The position numbers and the translations under genes were made by a program. Of a stretch of 5,400 bases of DNA, positions 1-5,400 are shown piece by piece. Position 1 is the first letter of the stretch, and each line of letters opens with the position of its first letter. The notes beneath the pieces are model-generated. The model made no database searches. It worked only from the letters and a program-made list of their open reading frames with translations, and had not been told where the DNA came from. The stretch lies in NCBI GenBank assembly GCA_038209155.1, contig JBBQYA010000130.1, forward strand, positions 1-5,400, written 5' to 3'. The stretch is from JBBQYA01 sp038209155. GTDB taxonomy: Bacteria > Bacteroidota > Bacteroidia > Sphingobacteriales > Sphingobacteriaceae.

Positions 1-1244
1 GTTCCCCAGCTGCTGATGGTATTGTATTAGATTTTGCTTATACTGGAACTGATGGTTCAGTTTCACCTTACAATTTAGGTAGAACAGCTACTCACGAAGT
101 TGGGCATTATTTAGGCTTAAAACATATTTGGGGTGATGCAAATTGTGGAGATGATGATGTTTTTGATACCCCAACTCAAGCAGGTTCAAATGGCGGATGT
201 CCTATCTTTCCAAAAGTATCAGCTTGTACAGGAAATGCTCCAAATGGTGATTTATTTATGAATTATATGGACTATTCGGATGATAGATGTTTGTATATGT
301 TCACAAATGATCAAAAAACTAGAATGCTTGCAGCACTAAATTCTCAAAGAGCCGGTTTGCTAACTTCTAATGTTTGTTCAACTGTAGTCGTTGTGCCCGG
401 TCCTGGATGCGATACTCTAGAATTAAATAATTTTATAAGTAACTATAATGCAGCTTTATATTATGTTCCAATTGCTGGCCAAAATGGATATATTTCTGGA
501 AATAATAGTTTTTTGGATAAAGCAAAAGCAGAGAAAATTTCTCAGTTTACTTCTAGTGCAAAAATAAAAGGAGCTTTTTTCTATTTTGTTATAGCTGATG
601 CAGGAAACATAAATGATGAAATTACTGTGAAAGCTTGGGACGACAATGGAACTTCAGGAGCTCCAGGTACAATTTTAGGGTCTAAAAAGGTGAAAATAAG
701 TTCCTTTAAAAATAACGTTATAAATAGTGAGCTCACTTATGTTGAATTCCCAATATTGGTACCTGTGAATGGTCCTTTCTATTTAGGCTTTGATCTAATT
801 TATAATTTCTTTGACTCAGTAGCAGTTGCAACTACAGATATTAATGATTTGGGAGTAGGTCAAGGAACCGCTTGGGAACAATTAGCAAATGGAAATTGGT
901 TTCCTTATTCAGATCCAACTAATTCTTGGGGTTATGAGTTAAAACATTATATTTTCCCAATAATGTGTACTACAGTGGGTATAGATAATGTTTTGGAAAG
1001 TACCAATATTTCTGTTTTTCCAAATCCTGCAAACGATAGAATTAATATTTTGATAGGAAAAGAAGTAAAAAAATCGGAAATGTCAGTTTATAATATGTTA
1101 GGTCAATTAGTAAAACCCAATTCTATAAACAAAGCTGGAAACCAATCTTTCAGTGCAGATATTGCTAATTTGAATTCTGGAATTTATTTTATTCATATAA
1201 ATACAGATCTTGGAAATGTGATTCAGAAAATTATAAAAGAATAA
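1..1244 (+). CDS. Secreted M43-family (cytophagalysin/pappalysin-type) zinc metalloprotease with type IX sorting domain, 5'-truncated by window
   Basis: This is the C-terminal 413 residues of an extracellular zinc endopeptidase. The frame is open from base 3 and ends with TAA at 1242-1244; the ATG at 258 is an internal Met just before the Met-turn, not the start. Visible residues 31-41 read HEVGHYLGLKH (bases 93-125), the HExxHxxGxxH metzincin motif with three zinc-binding His and the catalytic Glu. The Met-turn NYMDY follows at residues 87-91. Cysteines at visible residues 48, 66, 75 and 96 could form the disulfides typical of M43 catalytic domains. Residues ~128-330 are a beta-rich accessory region with no motif I can name. 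Residues 335-413 are a type A Por/type IX sorting domain (VFPNPA, then VYNMLGQLV, then LNSGIYFIHI), which in this phylum directs export across the outer membrane and is usually cleaved. The missing N-terminus should carry a signal peptide and pro-region. The family call is firm; the substrate is unknown. Confidence 0.93.
   Translation, partial: SPAADGIVLDFAYTGTDGSVSPYNLGRTATHEVGHYLGLKHIWGDANCGDDDVFDTPTQAGSNGGCPIFPKVSACTGNAPNGDLFMNYMDYSDDRCLYMFTNDQKTRMLAALNSQRAGLLTSNVCSTVVVVPGPGCDTLELNNFISNYNAALYYVPIAGQNGYISGNNSFLDKAKAEKISQFTSSAKIKGAFFYFVIADAGNINDEITVKAWDDNGTSGAPGTILGSKKVKISSFKNNVINSELTYVEFPILVPVNGPFYLGFDLIYNFFDSVAVATTDINDLGVGQGTAWEQLANGNWFPYSDPTNSWGYELKHYIFPIMCTTVGIDNVLESTNISVFPNPANDRINILIGKEVKKSEMSVYNMLGQLVKPNSINKAGNQSFSADIANLNSGIYFIHINTDLGNVIQKIIKE
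1005..1241 (+). other. Type IX secretion C-terminal sorting domain (type A) within the M43 protease
   Basis: The last ~79 residues of the M43 protease show the conserved blocks of a Por-secretion C-terminal domain: NISVFPNPANDRINI at the start, a central VYNMLGQLV strand, and the final LNSGIYFIHI...QKIIKE strand ending in a basic tail. In known members this beta-sandwich is recognised by the outer-membrane translocon and removed by the PorU sortase. The protein is therefore expected to be released or attached at the cell surface, and the genome should encode a complete type IX system, which is not in this window. Confidence 0.9.
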
Positions 1245-1270
1245 GGAAATAGCTTAAATTTCTCACAAAC

Positions 1271-1306
1271 AAAAAATCCCGCTAATTTTCATTAGCGGGA
1301 TTTTTT
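1271..1306. terminator. Bidirectional intrinsic terminator between convergent genes
   Basis: A perfect 16-bp inverted repeat (1271-1286 with 1291-1306) surrounds a TTTC loop. The G+C-richer core is TCCCGCTAAT/ATTAGCGGGA. Both outer edges are homopolymer: A6 on the left and T8 (1301-1308) on the right, so a U-tract follows the hairpin whichever strand is transcribed. It lies 26 bases after the M43 stop codon and 28 bases beyond the stop of the DUF3127 gene, so it can end both convergent transcripts. Confidence 0.93.
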
Positions 1307-1327
1307 TTAAATTATTCTAATTTAAAA
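1305..1327. repeat. A/T-only inverted repeat beside the terminator
   Basis: A perfect 10-bp inverted repeat, TTTTAAATTA (1305-1314) and TAATTTAAAA (1318-1327), is separated by TTC. It contains no G-C pair, so the hairpin would be weak. It overlaps the last two bases of the terminator stem and sits just after the DUF3127 stop codon. It may be only a chance product of A/T-rich sequence, or it could protect the 3' end of the minus-strand transcript. Confidence 0.4.
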
Positions 1328-1334
1328 TTTTAGA

Positions 1335-1742
1335 TCAAAACGGAAGATCATCATCTTCATTCGCTGTAGTAAAAGTCTTGACTTCCGAAACAGGCTCAGC
1401 GTTTTGATTTGCACTTGTTGGAGCAGCATTATTATTGCTGGCATTCACTTGATTAGAATCTCCATTTGCTACTTTCTTTATTTTCCAAGCTTGTAAAGAA
1501 TTAAAATAAGTTTTCTCTCCATTTTTTTCCCAGGCTCGTCCTCTTAAATTAAAGGCCACTTCAATAGTATCTCCTTCATTAAATTCATCCATTAATGATA
1601 CTTTATCCTGAGCCAGTTCAAACTTTATATACTCCATGTATTTACCGCCTTCTGAGTATTCAATTACAAATTCTCTCTTTTTAAAAGCCTCTGTTATCTG
1701 CTTCACAGCAGATATTTCAATTATTTTTCCGATGATTTCCAT
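1335..1742 (-). CDS. DUF3127 family protein with SSB-like acidic C-terminal tip
   Basis: This is a complete 135-residue cytoplasmic protein. Residues 1-92 match my recollection of DUF3127, a Bacteroidota family without an assigned function: MEIIGKIIEI at the start, REFVIEY at 23-29, GDTIEVAFNLRGR at 57-69 and YFNSLQAWKI at 79-88. Alternating hydrophobic strands suggest an OB-type barrel. Residues ~93-124 are a low-complexity N/A/S/Q-rich linker, and the chain ends in EDDDLPF. Order and tail copy bacterial single-stranded-DNA-binding protein, whose acidic D-D-[ILV]-P-F tip recruits replication and repair enzymes; a nucleic-acid-binding or SSB-partner role is inference. The start is fixed: ATG at 1742-1740 is the first in-frame start after a TAA at 1751-1749. 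There is no Shine-Dalgarno, only an A-rich leader. The gene lies 50 bases after the metalloprotease gene on the same strand but has its own promoter. Family confident; function unknown. Confidence 0.88.
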   Translation of the reverse strand: MEIIGKIIEISAVKQITEAFKKREFVIEYSEGGKYMEYIKFELAQDKVSLMDEFNEGDTIEVAFNLRGRAWEKNGEKTYFNSLQAWKIKKVANGDSNQVNASNNNAAPTSANQNAEPVSEVKTFTTANEDDDLPF

Positions 1743-1776
1743 ATATTCTTAATTTTTAATGTTTAAACTTTTTTTA

Positions 1777-1808
1777 CAAAAATAAAAAACCCTTAGTCTT
1801 TATTCAAA
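1777..1808 (-). promoter_or_regulatory. Bacteroidota-type promoter for the DUF3127 gene
   Basis: Read on the minus strand, TTTG (1808-1805) and TATTTTTG (1784-1777) are separated by exactly 20 bases, matching the Bacteroidota housekeeping promoter form TTTG-N19-21-TAnnTTTG. Transcription should begin several bases after 1777, around 1770, giving a 5' leader of about 28 nt before the ATG at 1742. The upstream box lies inside the last codons of the preceding metalloprotease gene, so the DUF3127 gene can be transcribed independently of it. Assigned from sequence only. Confidence 0.65.
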
Positions 1809-4402
1809 GCTTTTTCTATAATAAATACAATTCTCGATCGATGTGCTTGAGTATCTATTCCAGTTCCTGGATTTGCACTCATCATCCCTTTTACTTTTTT
1901 CAATGAATACAATGCCATAGATTTAGCATGATTATCGTATCCATCTTGGTTCACAATTTTAACTAATCCATTTACATATTCTGTTTGTAAATTTTGTCTA
2001 AACGTATTTACTTGAGTAGCCAAATCTGCTTGAAACATATCATTGGTCAGCTCAGTAAGGTATTCACTCAACGAAAGTTTATTTCCATATAAAGCTGCAT
2101 CGGTTATGCGAAGCAAAGTTGCTGGATGCAATAAATGTTGTAAAACATCTTTTTGAATCGTCAAAACTCGTTCATGGATTTTCGGATCTTCGGTTGTTCC
2201 GGAAAAACTAAATCCACGTCTTTGCATTTGTAAAAAGGCATATAGTTCTCCTGTTGCTTCAAACGCTTTTGGAGAAAAAATATAATCATACAAACCCAAT
2301 AAAGCACGATTTTGATCGGTATATGTTACAGGAGTAAAAGGTTTGCTGCCCTTTGCAGAACTCTGGCCAACAAAAGATCGATCTACATATACACCGCCAA
2401 CATATCGAGAAAGTACTTTTGCAGCATTAGCCATCTCAGTAGTTAAAGCCAAATACATTCCTCTTAATTCATGATACGACTGTCCGTTCACTGCAAACTT
2501 ATCTTTCAAAGTAGGCATAATTTTATTGACCAATCTAAAACGGTCTATGGAATAAATAATCGCATTGTTACTCATGTCAAATATCATTACTCTAGGATCT
2601 ATTCCAGAACCTGGATTTCTCATATCGTCTGCATCGTTTCCAAAAGCATTTCCAGGATTAATGGATTGAGATAAAATCATTTCTAACCGCAATTGCTCTT
2701 GTTCCTGATCTTCTAAAGCAGTGGAATATCCGTATTCTAATGCCCAACGATCATAAGGGCCGGGTTTTGAAGCAAAATATTCACCTTGTTTTTCTGGGTT
2801 TAATGCTACGTTAATAGCTGGATAATCCATAATTGAACCCATTAATCCAGTTTTTTCTGTCAATTTTCTATTATGAACATCCACATCATCATACAATTGG
2901 GTGGCTTTCATATTATGATTTAAACCTAACGTATGCCCCATTTCATGCAATATCAAATAATAAACTCCAGATTTCATTAAATCATGGCTGACGGCAGAAT
3001 CAGAATTAATACCAGCCAGAGTTGCCAATCCAAACATGGTGTTTTGTTGCATTAAACTTGAAATTGAACAATATTGATCATCACTTGGAAATAAATAATT
3101 CTCTTCTTCCTGATCTGAAAAACCAGCTTTCGCAAATAATTTTTCTTGTCTTATTTTATTTGTTAAAAAATTAAATTCTAACATAATATCTGCACCTAAA
3201 ATTTGCCCGGTTCTGGGATTTACAAAACTTGGCCCGTATCCCCCGAAAACTGGAGCTGGTGAAGAAGTCCATCGTAAAACATTATATCTGATATCTCCAG
3301 CATCCCAATCGGCATTGTCAGGTTGTTGTTTCACTTGAATTACGTTTTTAAATCCTGCTCGCTCGAAATTTTCATTCCATGATAATGCTGCGTTTTTTAT
3401 CGTTTCACGATATTCTACAGGAGTGGTATTTTCCATCCACCATACAATGGGTTCTATGGGATCAGAAATACTTGCGAATTTATTTTTCTTTTCTAAATGC
3501 CACCTATTGATAAAATCGTGGTATGGAGTAGCACTTGTAGAAGTCATATCATCTGCTTGCTGTGTAAAAAAACCAATTCGAGGATCATCAAATCTTGGTT
3601 TGAAACTATTTTTAGGAACTTCTATAAAACTGTGTTGAAGGGTGATACTAATAAACCGATTATCAGTAATTCCTTTTCCAGCATTTGCACTTTGAGGACC
3701 ATTATCATACACATATTGGATAGCAACATCGGTATTTAAAGGATAATTTTTGATGTAAGCATATTTAGATTTTTCCTTATTAATAGTACCCAAAGAGAAC
3801 ACGGAACCTGCTTTTGCATTCGGATTGGCAGTAGGTTTCAATTGTTGCAGATTTTCATTAAAAAATAAATCATCTGCTTTAACTAAAAAAGCATCTCCAT
3901 CATCTGCAACAATAATCAGACTAGCAATTATTGCTGGGCTAATATTGGCTTTTGCAGATTTACTTAAAGCACTATTTTGATCGAAATAAAAAGCAGTGTT
4001 TTCTTCTACAAAATCTATTCTATTAAAATATTTGCGAATAGAAATAATGCTATTGCCTCTGAAACTGCCGCGGTTCAACCTTAAAAAAGATGGTCCATCC
4101 ACCGCGTAGTTATGATATATAAATTCTTTGTCTATTTGTCTTTTATCTATTTCTAAATAAGAAACACCGTTTGTAGTATCTTGATAGATAGTAAACAAAC
4201 CAGAATAGGTTTTAAAATTTTTTACATACTCTTTAATTTCTTTTTTTGAAGATTCTTTTTTTTCTGCGGCAGAATTCTGCTCAACAACTGTAATTTTACG
4301 ATCCTCAGATTTGCCTTTTTTATTAGACTTCTTTTGAGCTTGAACAAAATTTAAAGTGAATACGAGAAAAAAAAGTATCACCGCACGAATAATCAACATC
4401 AT
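1793..4402 (-). CDS. Exported zinc-dependent metalloprotease (DUF5118-DUF5117-DUF4953 family)
   Basis: This is a complete 869-residue exported zincin. Residues 1-22 are a Sec signal peptide (hydrophobic ~3-19, likely cut after VQA before Q23); there is no lipobox Cys. A Lys/Glu/Ser-rich, probably disordered stretch follows (23-60). Residues ~60-105 fit DUF5118 and ~110-305 DUF5117, and the catalytic DUF4953 (Met-zincin-like) domain covers ~395-720. HEMGHTLGLNH at 486-496 gives the HExxHxxGxxH zinc ligands and catalytic Glu487; SIMDYP at 523-528 is the Met-turn. An alpha-helical C-terminal region (~735-869) completes the protein. No type IX sorting domain is seen, so the mature enzyme is probably periplasmic or membrane-associated. 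The substrate is unknown. The start is the first of two adjacent ATGs (4402-4400 and 4399-4397), with an in-frame stop TAA at 4417-4415; the second ATG is equally possible. Length and domain order are usual for the family. Confidence 0.93.
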   Translation of the reverse strand: MMLIIRAVILFFLVFTLNFVQAQKKSNKKGKSEDRKITVVEQNSAAEKKESSKKEIKEYVKNFKTYSGLFTIYQDTTNGVSYLEIDKRQIDKEFIYHNYAVDGPSFLRLNRGSFRGNSIISIRKYFNRIDFVEENTAFYFDQNSALSKSAKANISPAIIASLIIVADDGDAFLVKADDLFFNENLQQLKPTANPNAKAGSVFSLGTINKEKSKYAYIKNYPLNTDVAIQYVYDNGPQSANAGKGITDNRFISITLQHSFIEVPKNSFKPRFDDPRIGFFTQQADDMTSTSATPYHDFINRWHLEKKNKFASISDPIEPIVWWMENTTPVEYRETIKNAALSWNENFERAGFKNVIQVKQQPDNADWDAGDIRYNVLRWTSSPAPVFGGYGPSFVNPRTGQILGADIMLEFNFLTNKIRQEKLFAKAGFSDQEEENYLFPSDDQYCSISSLMQQNTMFGLATLAGINSDSAVSHDLMKSGVYYLILHEMGHTLGLNHNMKATQLYDDVDVHNRKLTEKTGLMGSIMDYPAINVALNPEKQGEYFASKPGPYDRWALEYGYSTALEDQEQEQLRLEMILSQSINPGNAFGNDADDMRNPGSGIDPRVMIFDMSNNAIIYSIDRFRLVNKIMPTLKDKFAVNGQSYHELRGMYLALTTEMANAAKVLSRYVGGVYVDRSFVGQSSAKGSKPFTPVTYTDQNRALLGLYDYIFSPKAFEATGELYAFLQMQRRGFSFSGTTEDPKIHERVLTIQKDVLQHLLHPATLLRITDAALYGNKLSLSEYLTELTNDMFQADLATQVNTFRQNLQTEYVNGLVKIVNQDGYDNHAKSMALYSLKKVKGMMSANPGTGIDTQAHRSRIVFIIEKALNKD

Positions 4403-4430
4403 TTGTTTTATATTTTAATGAATTTTCTAA

Positions 4431-4446
4431 ATTACACAATTACACA
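4431..4446. repeat. Tandem octamer ATTACACA x2
   Basis: ATTACACA occurs twice head-to-tail with no spacer (minus strand: TGTGTAAT twice). It sits 29-44 bases upstream of the metalloprotease start codon, over the span where that gene's promoter core would fall. It could be a paired half-site for a regulator, part of the promoter, or a simple slippage duplication; nothing in the sequence decides between these. Confidence 0.4.
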
Positions 4447-4455
4447 AAATAACGA

Positions 4456-4495
4456 GGCTTTTATCATTTTTGGTTTTTAATTCTATGATAAGGCC
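4456..4495. repeat. Imperfect inverted repeat in the divergent promoter region
   Basis: TTATCAT (4461-4467) and ATGATAA (4485-4491) form a perfect 7-bp inverted repeat. The outer GGC (4456-4458) and GCC (4493-4495) extend it across a small internal bulge. The 17-base centre is T-rich. It covers the candidate + strand CATTTTTG box, which would suit an operator or a leader hairpin. It is unlikely to be a terminator because no transcript is expected to end here. Confidence 0.35.
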
Positions 4496-4522
4496 ATAAT
4501 AAACTCTAATTAACACAAATCA

Positions 4523-5400
4523 ATGAATAATCCTTTTAAAACAATAGGAAAAATTATAATTACTTGTCCCAAAAGACTTAGTCTTTATTTATCTCAAGAG
4601 GTAAAAGAGTTAGGATACAGTATAGAATCTGAATCTGCAACTGGATTGGAGATCGCCGGAACACTTGAAGACACCTATTCATTAAATCTAAATATAAGAA
4701 CAGGAAACCAGATTTTATATCTTTTGCATCAGTTTGAAGCAAAAAATGCAGATGAACTATATGCGGCTATTAAAGAAATGGAGTGGGAAAATTTAATTGA
4801 TCTAAATGGATATTTTTCTATCTCTTCTCATGTAGAAAACGAAACGATAAAAACAAATTTATTTGCCAATCTTAGAATGAAAGATGCAATTGCAGATAGG
4901 TTTATGGAAAAATATAACATGCGACCCGATTCTGGAAGTTTAAGAAACAAATCTGCATTTCATATTTTTTGGAAAAATGATAATGTAAATATCTACATCG
5001 ACTCGTCTGGAGAAACACTTGCAAAACATGGATACAGAAAAATGCCGCATTTAGCGCCCATGTTAGAAAATCTGGCTTCAGCCTGTTTACTCAGCACCAA
5101 ATGGGATCAGAAAACTACCGTTGTAAATCCAATGTGTGGTAGCGGAACTATTGCGATCGAATCTGCATTAATTGCTTTAAAAAAGACTCCAGGATTTTTT
5201 AGAAATAATTACGGATTTATGCATTTGAAAGGGTATGAAGAGGATATTTATTTGGCAGAAAGAAAAAAAATGAAAGATCAAGCATTGCGAGATTTACCAT
5301 TCAGAATCGTAGCAACAGACAATGATCCAAAAGCTATGGAAGCAGCTAGAGCCAATGCAGAAACTGCAGGAGTGAGCCATTTTATTGATTTTCAGTTGTG
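4523..5400 (+). CDS. rlmL: THUMP-domain SAM-dependent 23S rRNA (guanine-N2) methyltransferase, RlmL-like, 3'-truncated by window
   Basis: The first 292 residues of a class I methyltransferase are visible and the frame stays open to the window end. The ATG at 4523 is the first possible start after an in-frame TAA at 4511. Residues ~45-160 fit a THUMP RNA-binding domain. IDSSGETLAKHGYR (159-172) is the signature that follows THUMP in RlmL/YcbY proteins, and HLAPMLENLASACL (176-189) begins the Rossmann methylase domain. NPMCGSGTIAIESA (202-215) is the SAM-binding motif I, and ATDNDPKAMEAARANA (264-279) the next SAM-contacting motif. The catalytic (N/D)PP(Y/F) motif should lie just past the end. 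Characterised RlmL makes m2G2445 in 23S rRNA; E. coli carries it fused to RlmK, while Bacteroidota homologues are usually ~390-residue single-module proteins, so no fusion is expected. Family strong; the exact target base is inferred from homology. The gene is divergent from the metalloprotease. Confidence 0.88.
   Translation, partial: MNNPFKTIGKIIITCPKRLSLYLSQEVKELGYSIESESATGLEIAGTLEDTYSLNLNIRTGNQILYLLHQFEAKNADELYAAIKEMEWENLIDLNGYFSISSHVENETIKTNLFANLRMKDAIADRFMEKYNMRPDSGSLRNKSAFHIFWKNDNVNIYIDSSGETLAKHGYRKMPHLAPMLENLASACLLSTKWDQKTTVVNPMCGSGTIAIESALIALKKTPGFFRNNYGFMHLKGYEEDIYLAERKKMKDQALRDLPFRIVATDNDPKAMEAARANAETAGVSHFIDFQL

Larger units (their letters stand above)
4403..4522. promoter_or_regulatory. 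Divergent intergenic region holding promoters for the metalloprotease and RNA methyltransferase genes
   Basis: These 120 bases separate two genes transcribed away from each other, so both promoters should lie here. On the + strand CATTTTTG (4465-4472) differs from the TAnnTTTG box at one fixed position and would start transcription about 45 bases before the methyltransferase ATG, but no good TTTG box lies 20 bases upstream. On the minus strand TTATTTTG (4454-4447) and TAATTGTG (4443-4436) are each one mismatch from TAnnTTTG, again without a convincing upstream box. The region also holds a tandem octamer and an imperfect inverted repeat. Role inferred from layout; the exact boxes are unproven. 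Confidence 0.45.

Noticed and set aside
258..1244. A separate 328-residue gene starting at ATG 258
   Set aside because: The frame is open upstream to base 3 and encodes the HExxHxxGxxH motif, and the ATG at 258 falls at the Met-turn of the same protease. It is an internal methionine.
2471..2674. A 67-residue + strand ORF
   Set aside because: It lies wholly antisense to the well-supported metalloprotease gene, shows no recognisable domain and has no promoter; it is a shadow of the real frame.
3423..3739. Two overlapping + strand ORFs (71 and 80 residues)
   Set aside because: Both are antisense to the DUF5117/catalytic part of the metalloprotease, overlap each other in different frames and show no protein-like features.
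4210..4334. Possible frameshift or foreign insert at the Lys/Glu-rich N-terminal stretch of the 869-residue protease
   Set aside because: The frame is continuous from signal peptide to DUF5118, and short charged low-complexity linkers after the signal peptide are common in exported Bacteroidota proteins.
4403..4522. A defined consensus promoter for either divergent gene
   Set aside because: Candidates CATTTTTG (+) and TTATTTTG or TAATTGTG (-) each miss one fixed base and lack a TTTG box about 20 bases upstream, so I annotated the region rather than exact boxes.
1..5400. CRISPR array, mobile element, tRNA/rRNA or phage-defence cluster
   Set aside because: No regularly spaced repeats, transposase or integrase motifs, terminal inverted repeats, cloverleaf-like sequence or defence domains are visible; the genes are ordinary housekeeping or exported proteins.

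Overview
The window looks like a piece of chromosome from a Bacteroidota bacterium, most likely Flavobacteriaceae (Flavobacterium-like). The DNA is strongly A+T-rich, and start codons lack clear Shine-Dalgarno sequences. One promoter matches the Bacteroidota form TTTG-N20-TAnnTTTG. One protein ends in a type IX secretion (Por) C-terminal sorting domain, and two families present (DUF3127 and the DUF5117/DUF4953 metalloproteases) are typical of this phylum.

Layout: (1) Bases 1-1244, + strand: the 3' part of a secreted M43 (cytophagalysin/pappalysin-type) zinc metalloprotease gene. Its zinc site, Met-turn, a beta-rich accessory region and the type IX sorting domain are visible; the N-terminus lies outside the window. 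(2) Bases 1245-1334: a convergent intergenic gap with a near-perfect bidirectional intrinsic terminator and, beside it, an A/T-only inverted repeat. (3) Bases 1335-1742, - strand: a small DUF3127 protein built like a single-stranded-DNA-binding protein (predicted OB-type core, low-complexity linker, acidic DDDLPF tip), with its own promoter. (4) Bases 1793-4402, - strand: a complete 869-residue exported zinc metalloprotease of the DUF5118/DUF5117/DUF4953 family. (5) Bases 4403-4522: a divergent intergenic region with a tandem octamer and an imperfect inverted repeat. (6) Bases 4523-5400, + strand: the 5' part of a THUMP-domain, SAM-dependent 23S rRNA methyltransferase gene (RlmL-like), cut by the window end.

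The genes do not form one pathway. Two are exported proteases of different zincin families with apparently different destinations: type IX secretion for the M43 enzyme and a Sec signal only for the DUF4953 enzyme. The other two are an ssDNA-binding-like protein and a ribosome-modification enzyme. I see no mobile element, CRISPR array, tRNA or rRNA. The region reads as ordinary core or shell genome; the least understood item is the DUF3127 protein with its SSB-like tail.
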